DNA of 64,000 bases, from the NCBI RefSeq assembly GCF_001514495.1, contig NZ_BCNM01000018.1:62001-126000 (forward strand), given 5' to 3'. Made by a program: the position numbers and the translations under genes. The notes under the pieces are model-generated. The model was not told the origin of the DNA. It saw only the letters and a program-made list of their open reading frames with translations, and made no database searches. Positions 25,049 to 34,203 of this stretch are shown piece by piece. The stretch is from Paenibacillus pabuli NBRC 13638. GTDB lineage: Bacteria > Bacillota > Bacilli > Paenibacillales > Paenibacillaceae. Numbering within the stretch: position 1 is the stretch's first letter; each line of letters begins with the position of its first letter.

Positions 25049-25543
25049 CTATTTATCCATAACGCTAGCTGGTCTGTTCTTATTACGGACTCTGCTTAAT
25101 AGCCCGCTTAACCCTAATTGCCATAACAGAAAAACGAAGGTCATTACCATGATGTACGGATATTGAGCGGTATACTCAAAGGCATCCAACTTGAATACAA
25201 AGATGGAGAACAGTACTCCACTCCCCACTCCAAGAAGCAAATACGTTAAGATTGCAAAGGTCGCTTTCGTTACACGTCCATTCATTTTTCGGGAAGCAAG
25301 CATATGATCCGCGAATAACGATAAAGGCAGAATCAGAAACAGAAGAATAGCCGAGCTGATCAGAATGCTTATGATCAATGTATACCAGAAGGGATAGTAA
25401 TATGTATGTTCCGCTCGTTCCGCCAAGGGGACGTACTCCATGATCCCGATAATCAGAGAAAGCGAAGTGCTGGTTAGTATGGCTGCTAGAAATTTGATTG
25501 GGATAGGGACTAACCAGACGGATCTTATCCATTGATTTCTCAT
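25049..25543 (-). CDS. Hypothetical four-helix membrane protein (164 aa)
   Basis: No family recognised. Four predicted membrane helices are visible: FLAAILTSTSLSLIIGIM, TLIISILISSAILLFLILPL, ATFAILTYLLLGVGSGVLF and YIMVMTFVFLLWQLGLSGLL. The ends are short and basic. AAAGGGGGGTGAG precedes the ATG, a strong site. It is first in a two-gene unit with the 61-aa tail-anchored protein. Nothing in the context fixes a role. Confidence 0.75.
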   Translation of the reverse strand: MRNQWIRSVWLVPIPIKFLAAILTSTSLSLIIGIMEYVPLAERAEHTYYYPFWYTLIISILISSAILLFLILPLSLFADHMLASRKMNGRVTKATFAILTYLLLGVGSGVLFSIFVFKLDAFEYTAQYPYIMVMTFVFLLWQLGLSGLLSRVRNKNRPASVMDK

Positions 25544-25591
25544 CTCAACTCACCCCCCTTTATTGGTGACTCCCCTTTAGAAAATTATAAA

Positions 25592-25621
25592 CCAAAAAAG
25601 CAGCCAAGGAACAGCTGCCTT
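25592..25621 (-). terminator. Terminator of DHA2 exporter
   Basis: On the minus strand GCAGC pairs with GCTGC around a 9-nt loop, followed by six T residues. It lies 50 bp beyond the stop at 25674. Confidence 0.7.
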
Positions 25622-25673
25622 GATTCTCTTCACATCGTTAATGAAGTAAGATTCTCTTAATAGTCATACTACG

Positions 25674-27200
25674 TTACTGCCCGGAAGCCTGGGTTTGCGG
25701 CGGAGCATCGGCATTCTCAGGAACGATTAGCCGTTTGCGCAAGGCCAGTGTCGTTACCCATGAGATTATGGCAATGACAAACATGATGACAAACAAGGAG
25801 TGCAGACTTCCTTCCAATACGTTACGCAGAAGCGCCCATTTGTCATCCGACAGCGCTGCTTCTGTATGCGGAGCAAGCAGCTGATTCAGATCACCTTCCG
25901 AGATGCCTGCATCTGCAAGATGCTGCTCGTCCGACAACGTTGAAATACGGTAATTCAACCACGTACCAAACGCTGCCGCACCGATGGTCTGTCCCAGCGT
26001 ACGCATGAAGGTATGCAGCGCCGTGGAAGATCCACGTTCCTTATATCCGACCGAGGACTGTGCAATAATGGTGAATATGGTAAAAGCAAATCCAAAGCCG
26101 AGTCCGTAAATAAAGGTCAGTATAAACAGCACCGCCTGAGGCGACGTTCCACCGACCAGGAAGAGTCCTCCCGATCCTATGGCGATTCCGGTTAATCCAA
26201 TCACTGCGGTTAAGCGTGATCCAATCTTCATTAACAGACGGCCGGCAAGTACACTACCGATCAGCCAGCCAACCGACATTGGTGCAAGCAGCAGCCCCGA
26301 TTCAGTCGCATTACCGCCCCGAACCCCCTGAACCCACAGTGGCAAATAACTCGTTAGGCCAATCATCAGGGTACTGGTTAACAGCCCGGCGATATTCGCC
26401 ACCCGAATGTCCTGAATACGGAACAGATGGAGAGGAACCATCGGGGCTTGAGCCCTTTTTTCCACCACAAAAAATAAAATCATAAAGACTACTGCCACAA
26501 TGCTCAGTCCCACTATAATCGGAGAACCCCAGGCATAATACTGTCCACCCGCGGACAATACAAAGAGCAATGCTGTAATACCAACGGTAAAGGTCAATGC
26601 ACCCATATAGTCAATTTTGGCCGTACGAGGAGACATTTCTTCCTTCAAATAACGAAACACAAACCACATGGCCAGCAGCCCGAACGGCACATTGAATCCA
26701 AAGATCCACTGCCAGCCCAGATTATCTACAAAGTAACCGCCCAGCAGCGGTCCGGCCAGAGATGAAATGCCCCACACCGAACTGATCCAACCTTGTATTT
26801 TGCCTCGTTCTTCAATACGGTAGATGTCCCCAATAATCGTAAACGTAACCGGTACAACCGCACCGGCACCAATCCCTTGAATCGCGCGGAAAATAATCAA
26901 CTGCTCCATGTTCTGCGAAAGGCAGCACAGGAGTGAACCCAGTATAAATAAGGCACAGCCAATCAGAAATACCGGCTTACGCCCGTACAGGTCACTGATT
27001 TTGCCAAAGATCGGCGTACTCACTGCCATCGTCAGCAGATAAGCAGTAAAGATCCAGCTGAGAAGCTGCACACTACCCAATTCACTAACGATGGTTGGTC
27101 CGGCCGGACCAATCACCGTGCCTTCAATCGCTGACAAAAAGGTTGCCAGCAACAATCCTGCCAAGATGAAGCTGCGTTTCAAACCTCCGGTTGCATTCAC
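25674..27200 (-). CDS. MFS drug:H+ antiporter, DHA2 (EmrB/QacA) family
   Basis: A 508-residue transporter with 14 predicted helices. Visible motifs are the opening LAGLLLATFLSAIEGTVIGPAGPTI, motif A GKISDLYGRKPVFLIG, motif C RAIQGIGAGAVVPVTFTIIGD and GPLLGGYFVDNLGWQWIFGFNVP. This is the multidrug exporter family that includes Mdr/Bmr3-like proteins. Substrate unknown. GAGAAGGG precedes the ATG. A GNAT gene ends 45 bp upstream on the same strand, so an operon of acetyltransferase plus exporter is possible. Confidence 0.92.
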   Translation of the reverse strand: MNATGGLKRSFILAGLLLATFLSAIEGTVIGPAGPTIVSELGSVQLLSWIFTAYLLTMAVSTPIFGKISDLYGRKPVFLIGCALFILGSLLCCLSQNMEQLIIFRAIQGIGAGAVVPVTFTIIGDIYRIEERGKIQGWISSVWGISSLAGPLLGGYFVDNLGWQWIFGFNVPFGLLAMWFVFRYLKEEMSPRTAKIDYMGALTFTVGITALLFVLSAGGQYYAWGSPIIVGLSIVAVVFMILFFVVEKRAQAPMVPLHLFRIQDIRVANIAGLLTSTLMIGLTSYLPLWVQGVRGGNATESGLLLAPMSVGWLIGSVLAGRLLMKIGSRLTAVIGLTGIAIGSGGLFLVGGTSPQAVLFILTFIYGLGFGFAFTIFTIIAQSSVGYKERGSSTALHTFMRTLGQTIGAAAFGTWLNYRISTLSDEQHLADAGISEGDLNQLLAPHTEAALSDDKWALLRNVLEGSLHSLFVIMFVIAIISWVTTLALRKRLIVPENADAPPQTQASGQ

Positions 27201-27245
27201 ACAAACCCTTCTCTCTTCAATTCTCTATATCATTGGAACATTGAT

Positions 27246-27818
27246 TTACACATCTCTCTTGCGCAAAAACTCATCGTACAACAGGGAATACATCACCATA
27301 TCTTTGTATCCGGTTGACGTATGCTGCACCTGACGCAGCAGACCTTCCTGCGTGAATCCCTGGTTCGTCAGGAACTCTCCAGAAGCCAAATTACGCGGAT
27401 CTACGAGCGCCTCGATCCGATTGAGACCCATCGTTTCATATCCGAAGGGCAGCATGACCGAAAATGCCTCCGTCATGTACCCGTGACGCCAATGTTCACG
27501 ACCCAACTCATATCCGATTTCACCCCGGAATGCACCTTCGAGCTGCCATGTGTTATAACCACAGCTGCCAATAAGCCGTCCCGTCTCCTTGAGTTCGATT
27601 CCCCAGCGAATCGCCTCCTCCTCTCCTGCCATATGGTTCAGCAGCCCAATCATATCCGCCGCTTCGCTTGTCCCCATCATGGGCGCCAAATTCATATAAC
27701 GGGTCACGTCCCTGTCTGACCAGCAGGCAAACATCTGGGCCGCGTCCCGACGACGCATTTTGCGCAGGCGCAGACGCCCTGTCTCTAGTTCGGGAATTCT
27801 CCCTTTGCATTTATACAT
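27246..27818 (-). CDS. GNAT acetyltransferase, RimJ/RimL type
   Basis: A 190-residue acetyltransferase. The family opening ELETGRLRLRKMRRRDA is present, along with GSCGYNTW, EIGYELGREHWRHGYMTEAFSVML (acetyl-CoA helix) and the C-terminal ASGEFLTNQGFTQEGLLRQ. Such enzymes acetylate protein N-termini or small molecules including drugs. The start at 27818 is chosen because GGAGTG lies 8 nt upstream; an ATG at 27872 has only a weak site. It precedes the DHA2 exporter by 45 bp. Confidence 0.87.
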   Translation of the reverse strand: MYKCKGRIPELETGRLRLRKMRRRDAAQMFACWSDRDVTRYMNLAPMMGTSEAADMIGLLNHMAGEEEAIRWGIELKETGRLIGSCGYNTWQLEGAFRGEIGYELGREHWRHGYMTEAFSVMLPFGYETMGLNRIEALVDPRNLASGEFLTNQGFTQEGLLRQVQHTSTGYKDMVMYSLLYDEFLRKRDV

Positions 27819-27921
27819 GAAAAAGACACTCCGATCCGATCCATCTCTGAGACCATAAGATTCAATAGCCATCTAACCATAACCTGCACCGATTGGCAAC
27901 TGTTCAGTCATCATAATCACG

Positions 27922-27955
27922 TCAAAAAACCGGGCCGCTTCCGCTCCCGGTCTTG
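27922..27955 (-). terminator. Terminator of the 98-aa gene
   Basis: On the minus strand ACCGGGAGCGG pairs with CCGC-CCCGGT-type sequence around a short loop, followed by T6. It lies about 65 bp beyond the stop at 28019. Confidence 0.75.
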
Positions 27956-28018
27956 TTGTTACGTATGAATCCTTCCATTTTTGAAAGTATGCCCGGGCAT
28001 GCCTGTCCAATTTCAAGT

Positions 28019-28315
28019 TCAGACTGTAGACGTTTTCTTGTCAGTGGCAAGTAATTCCTCGCTTACGCGGCCAAAGACAGCTATGATTTCTTTAAACTCC
28101 TCTATGCCTGTCCCTGTGAGGCTCCATTGATCTCCATGGGCAGTCAGGAAGTTCTCCTGTGTCAGGTGCTCAAGCTCTTGCTTGATCTCCCGCTCCCCAA
28201 CGCGATATCCCCGTTCTTCCAATAGAGGCAGCGCGTCGCCAATGGTTAAGTCCTGATTCTGAGCGAAATATAGAAGATGAATTCGTACAAAAAGATTCTG
28301 TACCTCTGCATGCAT
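28019..28315 (-). CDS. Small winged-helix-like hypothetical protein (98 aa)
   Basis: No confident family. Helix-rich sequence with a turn-wing pattern (DLTIGDALPLLEERGYRVGEREIKQELEHLTQENFLTAHGDQWSLTGTGIEEF) resembles PadR- or MarR-like small DNA-binding proteins. It could equally be a protein-interaction winged helix. AAGGAGC lies 8 nt before the ATG and a clear terminator follows, so the gene is real. It is divergent from msrC. Confidence 0.7.
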   Translation of the reverse strand: MHAEVQNLFVRIHLLYFAQNQDLTIGDALPLLEERGYRVGEREIKQELEHLTQENFLTAHGDQWSLTGTGIEEFKEIIAVFGRVSEELLATDKKTSTV

Positions 28316-28500
28316 AAGCCAAGCTCCTTCCCGGGTTGTAGCCCTTCGTGATTGCTAAGTAATTACCCCAGGCAGGAAGATGAGAAACAGGAGGGTACTC
28401 ACGGATTGGCCTCCTTTTCCGAAATCCTCCGCTTGACTAACCGCAGGCTCTGCACTATCTTGAAAATAAGTACCATTTTTGCTCGGGAGGGTGATTTACC

Positions 28501-28989
28501 ATGTTTCAAGCTGTTTCCTATGAAGGAACACGAAGCGAGCAGCACACCGCCGTCCTGGGACAGTTAAGTGCTCTGATCCGCGATGAACCTAGCGCCATTG
28601 CCAATCTGGCAAACGCTGCGGCGCTGCTCAATGTATTTTTGACCGATACCAACTGGGTCGGCTTCTATCTGTATGATGGAAAAGAACTTGTACTCGGTCC
28701 CTTCCAGGGGTTGCCTGCCTGCATCCGTATTCCGCTGGGACGCGGTGTATGCGGCACATCTGCTGCGGAAAGACGTACGATGGTCGTTGAAGATGTTCAT
28801 GCCTTTCCAGGCCATATCGCCTGTGATGCCGCATCGAACAGCGAAATCGTTGTGCCGATTATCAAAAACGGCGAATTGTACGGCGTGCTCGATATCGACA
28901 GCCCGCTCAAGAACCGTTTTGACGATGAAGACCGTGTCTTCCTGGAAAAGGCGGTAAGCCTGATTACAGAGCAGCTGGAATTATCCTAA
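28501..28989 (+). CDS. msrC: Free methionine-(R)-sulfoxide reductase (GAF domain)
   Basis: A 162-residue single-GAF enzyme (fRMsr, YtsP type) that reduces free Met-R-sulfoxide. It shows the family segments NWVGFYLYDGKELVLGPFQG, the Cys trio in LPACIRIPLGRGVCGTSA and HIACDAASNSEIVVPI, and LYGVLDIDSP near the end. These Cys positions are those of the catalytic and recycling residues in the family. GGGAGGGTGA precedes the ATG. Single gene with a bidirectional terminator. Confidence 0.92.
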   Translation: MFQAVSYEGTRSEQHTAVLGQLSALIRDEPSAIANLANAAALLNVFLTDTNWVGFYLYDGKELVLGPFQGLPACIRIPLGRGVCGTSAAERRTMVVEDVHAFPGHIACDAASNSEIVVPIIKNGELYGVLDIDSPLKNRFDDEDRVFLEKAVSLITEQLELS

Positions 28990-29050
28990 CTGCATGAAGT
29001 ACGGGTCATAAGGCTGATGGGGAATTCCCCAGCCCTGCAATGATATGCAC

Positions 29051-29094
29051 TAACAAAGAGCGCACTCCTCCTTGAGGTTCTGCGCTCTTTGTTG
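29051..29094. terminator. Bidirectional terminator after msrC
   Basis: ACAAAGAGCGCA pairs perfectly with TGCGCTCTTTGT around a GGAG/CTCC-rich loop. Confidence 0.88.
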
Positions 29095-29145
29095 TGATTA
29101 TTTTCTTCACACCCATGTTCTGCTCGCCCAGGATACTGTATGCAG

Positions 29146-29967
29146 CTAGGATAATTCCTGTTCCGCCTTGATCATCATCCCGTCTCGTAAAAACTCGGCC
29201 AACTTGGGGTGGTATCCATCATACATCTGGCGAAAATTTTTGTGCTCGACGTACAGATTGCCCAGATCCCGGTAGATCTCTGCCGTCGGGGTGTAATAAT
29301 CCTTGATCCATTCGAGATGTCTGCCAATAATCTGCTGCACTTCCGAGCTTCCGGGTTGTAATCCATTCTCGATAGCGCTCTGCAAATCCAGATGAATTCG
29401 GTCAATCTTCGCCTGGGAGTCGAGAAAATCTTCCTTCGACTTCATCTCCTGACCCTCAGACAGGGAGGTTGCCTGCTTCGCGGAAGAGGAAATAGCGTTG
29501 TATTTCTGATTGCCCTCTGTCTGCATCTGTTCAGAAAAGTTCTTGGTTGCATGATCAGAGGTTGCTTCATTCAAAAGCCGATGACGCCCCTTATTCGAAA
29601 ACCCAGCATACAGTTCATCCTCATTCAGTTCCTGCTCGCCACGTAAATAGGAGATGGTTTTGTCCAGTGTCTGAATCAATCCATGCAAATGAAGTGCCTT
29701 CTCCAGCATCTCAATCCGATGCTGCTGCATGATACGAATCATGTCTCGGGGATTGTCCCTGAGCATCGGTCTGATCTCTTCTTCCTCCATGCCTACTTCT
29801 TTACAGAAGAGAATCTGCTGCAGCCTCAACAACTCCGGTTTTTCATAGTAGATGTCTTCATCTTGACCTACGAAGGCAGGATTCAGCAGACCCGTCTCTG
29901 CGTACTGTCCCAATTCACTCAGACTTACGCCGGACATCCCGGATACATCAACCATGGAATATGCCAT
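29146..29967 (-). CDS. MerR-family regulator with TipAS-like effector domain
   Basis: A 273-residue protein. Residues about 3-75 align with a MerR head: VDVSGMSGVSLSELGQYAETGLL and LLRLQQILFCKEVGMEEEEIRPML. The usual RTLRYYDE recognition segment is replaced by LSELGQYAE. A coiled coil (MLEKALHLHGLIQTLDKTISYL) and a 70-residue polar linker lead to a C-terminal TipAS-like domain (HLEWIKDYYTPTAEIYRDLGNLY, QMYDGYHPKLAEFLRDGM). In Streptomyces TipA this domain binds thiopeptides. The start is the ATG at 29967 with TCAGGAGGTG upstream. It appears to stand alone. Confidence 0.85.
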   Translation of the reverse strand: MAYSMVDVSGMSGVSLSELGQYAETGLLNPAFVGQDEDIYYEKPELLRLQQILFCKEVGMEEEEIRPMLRDNPRDMIRIMQQHRIEMLEKALHLHGLIQTLDKTISYLRGEQELNEDELYAGFSNKGRHRLLNEATSDHATKNFSEQMQTEGNQKYNAISSSAKQATSLSEGQEMKSKEDFLDSQAKIDRIHLDLQSAIENGLQPGSSEVQQIIGRHLEWIKDYYTPTAEIYRDLGNLYVEHKNFRQMYDGYHPKLAEFLRDGMMIKAEQELS

Positions 29968-30334
29968 TTGAATACACCTCCTGACTGGCCTGTAACTTTC
30001 TCGTTCAGGCTTGATCATACTGCATTGTATTTAAATTCGAGTGTGGGATTATAAAACGTTCAACCATTCTGTACTCCACATTCCCGTTCATTTCTCTGGA
30101 TGGATACACAATGCTTCGGTGACATGAACGGCATCTGATGGGTAGATTTGCGGTATGATAAGTATTTATACCCTTCTCATCAGATGTGAACCCCGGGTCA
30201 TAGAAGAAAGACTATGTATTTTTTACGGGAATGGACTGATGCAGAAAAGCAAAAAAATCCTGCACCCAATAACTTGGGTACAGGATAACCTATTTTGTTT
30301 TCACCTCAAATGTCCACTCGTCCTAAACATGTCT
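29968..30334. other. Intergenic region between TipA-like regulator and aldehyde dehydrogenase
   Basis: No gene is supported. It contains the regulator's promoter, the dehydrogenase terminator (30251-30290) and a perfect 9-bp inverted repeat, CATCTGATG at 30132-30140 with CATCAGATG at 30178-30186. The function of that repeat is not evident. Confidence 0.55.
30251..30290 (-). terminator. Terminator of aldehyde dehydrogenase
   Basis: ATCCTG-ACCCAA pairs with TTGGGT-CAGGAT around a short loop; T7 follows on the minus strand. Confidence 0.85.
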
Positions 30335-31759
30335 TCAGTTCTTGTTAAACATGACAAACTTCAATTCCGTCATTTCCTCTAAAGCATATTTAACACCTTC
30401 ACGTCCCATCCCACTCTGCTTCACGCCGCCATAAGGCATATGGTCTACACGGAACGTGGGGATATCATTAATCATTACGCCGCCTGCTTCGATATGATCT
30501 GCTGCATGCAATGCCGTACGAATATCATTCGTGAACACACCCGCCTGAAGCCCATACATCGAATCATTTACATGCTCAATGCCTTCATCAACCGATTCCA
30601 CCGTATTAATCACGACGATGGGGGCGAATACCTCCTGACAAGATACCTTGGCATCCCGTGGAACATTAACCAGCACCGTTGGATGCAAGACGCCTCCCTC
30701 AGCCTCACCACCTGCTGCAACTTCAGCGCCTGCCTGCTTCGCTTCAGCAATCCAATCGAGTGTACGCTGTACGTCTTTGGATGTAATGAGCGCAGAGACG
30801 ACAGTATCCGGGTTCAGCGGGTCTCCTACCACAACTTGTTTTGCCGCTTCAGCGAAGCGGCGAATAAACTCGTCCGCAATCTCGCTGTGCACATAAATCC
30901 GCTGCAGCGAGATACATACCTGACCTTGGTAAGTAAAAGCCCCGGTCACACATCTTGGGACCACCTTGTCAAAATTGGCATCTGCGTCTATAATAACTGC
31001 CGCATTGGACCCTAGCTCCAATGTTACCCGTTTCAATCCGGCTTTGCTGCGAATGCTTCGGCCTACAGCAGGGCTGCCTGTAAATGTAATATGAGCCATA
31101 TCGGGATGCTCTACAAGCACGTCACCAATCGTTTTGCCGTCACCGCTCACCACATTCAATGCGCCATCCGGTAATCCGGCCTCCTGGAGCAAATTGGCGA
31201 TATAATAGGAAGACAGCGGCGTCTGCTCCGCAGGCTTCAGTACAATCGTATTACCTGCTGCCAGCGCCGGGCCCACCTTGTGAGCCACCAGATTCATTGG
31301 AAAATTAAACGGTGTAATGGCTCCGATAACGCCCAAGGGCTGTCGCATCGTATACCCCATGCGTCCCTCTCCGCCTTTGGCTGCGTCCATGGGAACAGTC
31401 TCTCCAGTGAGCCGCTTGGCTTCCTCTGCGGCGAAACGATACGTTTCCACCGTACGATCAACCTCGGCGAGTGCCGCCGTAATCGGCTTTGCCGCCTCCA
31501 GCGCAATGATCCGTGCCGCTTCTTCCTTCCGTTCTTCCAGCAGGGCGGACAGCTTATAAAGGATGTCTGCACGCTGATAGGCAGGCATTCTGCGCATCTC
31601 TTTGCCCGCCTGAACAGCGGCGGCAATCGCTGATTGGACTTCCTCAGCTGACGCCGAGGATACTTCTGCCAGTGTTTCTTTCGAGTACGGTGCCTGAAGT
31701 GTTATATAGTCTACTGATTCGGTGGGCTTGCCCCCGATGAACAGATGTTGTTTTTTCAT
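30335..31759 (-). CDS. NAD(P)-dependent aldehyde dehydrogenase (lactaldehyde/GapN-like)
   Basis: A 474-residue aldehyde dehydrogenase. Visible are the catalytic-site Asn region ITPFNFPMNLVAHKVGPALAAGN, the cofactor motif FTGSPAVGRSI, the catalytic Glu in LELGSNAAVI and the nucleophile Cys in YQGQVCISLQRIYV, and PYGGVKQSGMGREGVKYA at the end. Sequence style matches the family-21 lactaldehyde and non-phosphorylating GAPDH branch. The exact aldehyde cannot be assigned. Start ATG at 31759. It precedes a terminator and follows the universal stress protein gene by 89 bp. Confidence 0.9.
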   Translation of the reverse strand: MKKQHLFIGGKPTESVDYITLQAPYSKETLAEVSSASAEEVQSAIAAAVQAGKEMRRMPAYQRADILYKLSALLEERKEEAARIIALEAAKPITAALAEVDRTVETYRFAAEEAKRLTGETVPMDAAKGGEGRMGYTMRQPLGVIGAITPFNFPMNLVAHKVGPALAAGNTIVLKPAEQTPLSSYYIANLLQEAGLPDGALNVVSGDGKTIGDVLVEHPDMAHITFTGSPAVGRSIRSKAGLKRVTLELGSNAAVIIDADANFDKVVPRCVTGAFTYQGQVCISLQRIYVHSEIADEFIRRFAEAAKQVVVGDPLNPDTVVSALITSKDVQRTLDWIAEAKQAGAEVAAGGEAEGGVLHPTVLVNVPRDAKVSCQEVFAPIVVINTVESVDEGIEHVNDSMYGLQAGVFTNDIRTALHAADHIEAGGVMINDIPTFRVDHMPYGGVKQSGMGREGVKYALEEMTELKFVMFNKN

Positions 31760-31848
31760 TTAACCTCATCCCCCATTCATGTTTACCGCAGCGTTTTCCC
31801 ATACCTATTTATACACTACTTTAGCACCATCCACACAAGCCATATCTT

Positions 31849-32271
31849 TTATTTAACGGTCAGGACCGGACAACCTGCATGTTTCAGGACGCCGTGGCTG
31901 ACACTGCCCACGACGATTTCAGCGAGCATGCTTTTCCCGGCCGCCCCCATTACAATGAGATCACAGTTTCTATCCTTCGCTGCACGGCAGATCTCATTCA
32001 CGGGATCTCCAGCAATCAGCAAAGTTTCATAATGAACAGAACGAGCGGCTAACAAATCATTAACAGGTTGTATGATATGCTGCCCTTCTTCAGCGATCCG
32101 TGCCTCCAGATCCACGCCTAGTGCGGGCTCATTCAGCGAGACCGAAGGATTCACATGTACAATTATTAGGGAAGCCGGTTGTTTCAAACTTTCTGCCAGA
32201 ACAACCGCTTGCTCCAGCGCCTTATGTGCATGTTCCGACCCATCAACAGCAACCAAAATTTGTTTCAACAT
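31849..32271 (-). CDS. Universal stress protein (UspA family)
   Basis: A 140-residue UspA-fold protein. KQILVAVDGSEHAHKALEQA at the N-terminus and the ATP-binding GAAGKSMLAEIVVGSVSHGVLKHAGCPVLTVK at the C-terminus show the nucleotide-binding Gly motif Gx2Gx9G(S/T). The start is the ATG at 32271 with CAGGAGGAA upstream, and an upstream frame to 32355 is not needed. It begins 19 bp after the MFS stop, so the two are one operon. Confidence 0.92.
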   Translation of the reverse strand: MLKQILVAVDGSEHAHKALEQAVVLAESLKQPASLIIVHVNPSVSLNEPALGVDLEARIAEEGQHIIQPVNDLLAARSVHYETLLIAGDPVNEICRAAKDRNCDLIVMGAAGKSMLAEIVVGSVSHGVLKHAGCPVLTVK

Positions 32272-32290
32272 TTTCCATTCCTCCTGTTCA

Positions 32291-33511
32291 TTAATGATGT
32301 GTAATGGCAGCATCGATATCACGCAGATGTCTGCGGCGTACGAGAAGCACAACAACCCCGATCAGTACCATCAATGCGCCAAAATAAAACGGTGTCTCCG
32401 GCAGGAACCACTCGGATAATTTACCCGCAAGCCAAGGTGCCAGCGCACCTCCAAGGAACCGGACAAAGCTGTAAGCAGCCGATGCCACAGAACGTTCCAC
32501 TGGCGCAGCTTCCATAACTGCCGTAGTAATTAACGTGTTGTTGATCCCGAGGAAAATCCCGGCAACGATAACAGCTACGATCACGGTGGTAGATGATCCC
32601 ATTACTGTACCTATCGCCATCACCAGCAAATCTATGGCGAACAGGGTCAGCATAACGCTCATGGAAGGAACCGATCCGAATCGACGTTGCAGTCTTGGGG
32701 CCACGAATACAGACGTAATCGCCAGCATCAGACCCCAACCGAAGAACACATAACCAAGTCCATGTTCATCCAGATTCATGACATACGGAGAATAAGCCAT
32801 CAAGGTAAAGAATCCAAAGTTATACAGGAAGGCCGTAATCGCCAATGTTTTCAGTGAAGGATAACCCAGAGCCTTGAACGGATCGGACAAGGAACTGCGG
32901 GTTTTCGGTTTGGCCATCTTAGGCAGCATAAACGTAATACTGATAAAAGCAATCGCCATCAGAACAGCTACTCCATAGAACGGGCCACGCCATGAGATGG
33001 AACCCAGTTCACCACCGAGCAATGGACCCACAGCAATCCCCAGACCAAGTGCTGCTTCGTACAAAATAATCGCTTTGGCTGTCCCCGAAGTGGACAGTCC
33101 TACAATAGCGGATAATGCGGTTGCGATGAACAGGGCGTTCCCTAGCCCCCAACCACCACGGTAACCGACGAGAGCACCTACGGTATCAGAGGTCCCGCCG
33201 AGGAAAGAGAAGACAATAATCAGCAAAATCCCACTGAGCAGGGTCCACTTCACACCAATCCGGCTGGATACAACACCGGTAATCAGCATGGCAACCCCGG
33301 TAACTGCGTTATAACTTGTAAAGAGCAGGGATACCTGACTTTTGGAAGCATGCAGTTGATCGGCAATGGCAGGCAGAATCGGGTCAACCAACCCCAGACC
33401 CATAAAGGAGATAATACAAGCGAAGGCTACCGCCCATACCGCTCTGGGCTGGGACAGCAGACCCCCGCGTGATGACGGCAATTCGTCAGGTAATGATGGT
33501 TCTCTTTTCAT
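32291..33511 (-). CDS. MFS transporter, DHA1 family
   Basis: A 406-residue, 12-helix major facilitator. It begins AVWAVAFACIISFMGLGLVDPILPAIADQL, the DHA1 opening, and carries motif A-like GVVSSRIGVKWTLLSG and RGGWGLGNALFIATALSAIV. This group includes EmrD/YitG-like and tetracycline-type exporters. Substrate unknown. The start is the ATG at 33511, preceded by GGGAGGAA. A MerR regulator lies 180 bp upstream on the same strand and a universal stress protein gene follows closely. Confidence 0.9.
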   Translation of the reverse strand: MKREPSLPDELPSSRGGLLSQPRAVWAVAFACIISFMGLGLVDPILPAIADQLHASKSQVSLLFTSYNAVTGVAMLITGVVSSRIGVKWTLLSGILLIIVFSFLGGTSDTVGALVGYRGGWGLGNALFIATALSAIVGLSTSGTAKAIILYEAALGLGIAVGPLLGGELGSISWRGPFYGVAVLMAIAFISITFMLPKMAKPKTRSSLSDPFKALGYPSLKTLAITAFLYNFGFFTLMAYSPYVMNLDEHGLGYVFFGWGLMLAITSVFVAPRLQRRFGSVPSMSVMLTLFAIDLLVMAIGTVMGSSTTVIVAVIVAGIFLGINNTLITTAVMEAAPVERSVASAAYSFVRFLGGALAPWLAGKLSEWFLPETPFYFGALMVLIGVVVLLVRRRHLRDIDAAITHH

Positions 33512-33690
33512 ATGTGATTCCTCCCGGTTCATGATTTATGTTGTGAACTATTGTGAAAACAATGAAATACTCATCTTTATTTTCAGAAATAAAGGAAAGA
33601 AAACGGCACAAATGACACCGGATCTCCCGGTGCTTATCGTGGAATACTCATTTAGCAGTTTGCATCATTCGATTGAAATCAAATGCTCCA

Positions 33691-34131
33691 TTATGTGTCA
33701 TTCTCGTGCTCTTCTAATCGTCGAATACCGTTCTGAACCCGTTCACGTAATTCCTCAAGTTCCTCCTGCACGGCATGAATGCTCTGAAGTTTCTGCTCGA
33801 TCAGCTGCAGCTGGTCATCCAACGTCGTTTCCATCCTGGTGAGCTTCTCGATCCGCTCTCTCACTTCAGTGGTCTGCTGGTAGTCAAAACGCTGTTCGTT
33901 CAGTGCATCCGCCGTTGCCACATAAGTATGCAGCTCCTGAAGCGAGAATCCCAGCACTTCCTTCGCCCGAACCACCTTCTTCAGATAATCGATATCTTCC
34001 CGGGTGTATAATCGTGTGCCACCGTCCGTCCGCTGAGGTGAAGGCATAACGCCGATCTCTTCGTAATACCGAATGGTACGCTTGGTCAAACCGCATTCCT
34101 TGGCTACGTCATCGATTTTATATAAACTCAT
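33691..34131 (-). CDS. MerR family transcriptional regulator
   Basis: A 146-residue MerR protein. YKIDDVAKECGLTKRTIRYYEEIGVM is the canonical recognition head, followed by RLYTREDIDYLKKVVRAKEVLGFSLQELHTY and a C-terminal coiled coil (LDDQLQLIEQKLQSIHAVQEELEELRERV). There is no Cys, so it is not a metal or redox sensor of the usual kind. Start ATG at 34131 after GAGGTG. It sits upstream of the DHA1 exporter, its probable target, and has a clear promoter at 34175-34203. Confidence 0.9.
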   Translation of the reverse strand: MSLYKIDDVAKECGLTKRTIRYYEEIGVMPSPQRTDGGTRLYTREDIDYLKKVVRAKEVLGFSLQELHTYVATADALNEQRFDYQQTTEVRERIEKLTRMETTLDDQLQLIEQKLQSIHAVQEELEELRERVQNGIRRLEEHENDT

Positions 34132-34174
34132 TTCCTTCACCTCACTTCAATATGTCTATAATGTTATGTACATA

Positions 34175-34203
34175 ATTATATATATTATTAACGTTAACGT
34201 CAA
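34175..34203 (-). promoter_or_regulatory. Sigma-A promoter of MerR gene with palindromic spacer
   Basis: TTGACG (-35, 34198-34203), 17-bp spacer, TATAAT (-10, 34175-34180), 43 bp upstream of the start. The palindrome AACGTTAACGTT overlaps the -35 side, a plausible autoregulatory site. Confidence 0.7.

Noticed and set aside
30155..30382. 75-codon plus-strand frame in the dehydrogenase spacer
   Set aside because: Runs through a terminator and into the end of the dehydrogenase gene; no ribosome site.
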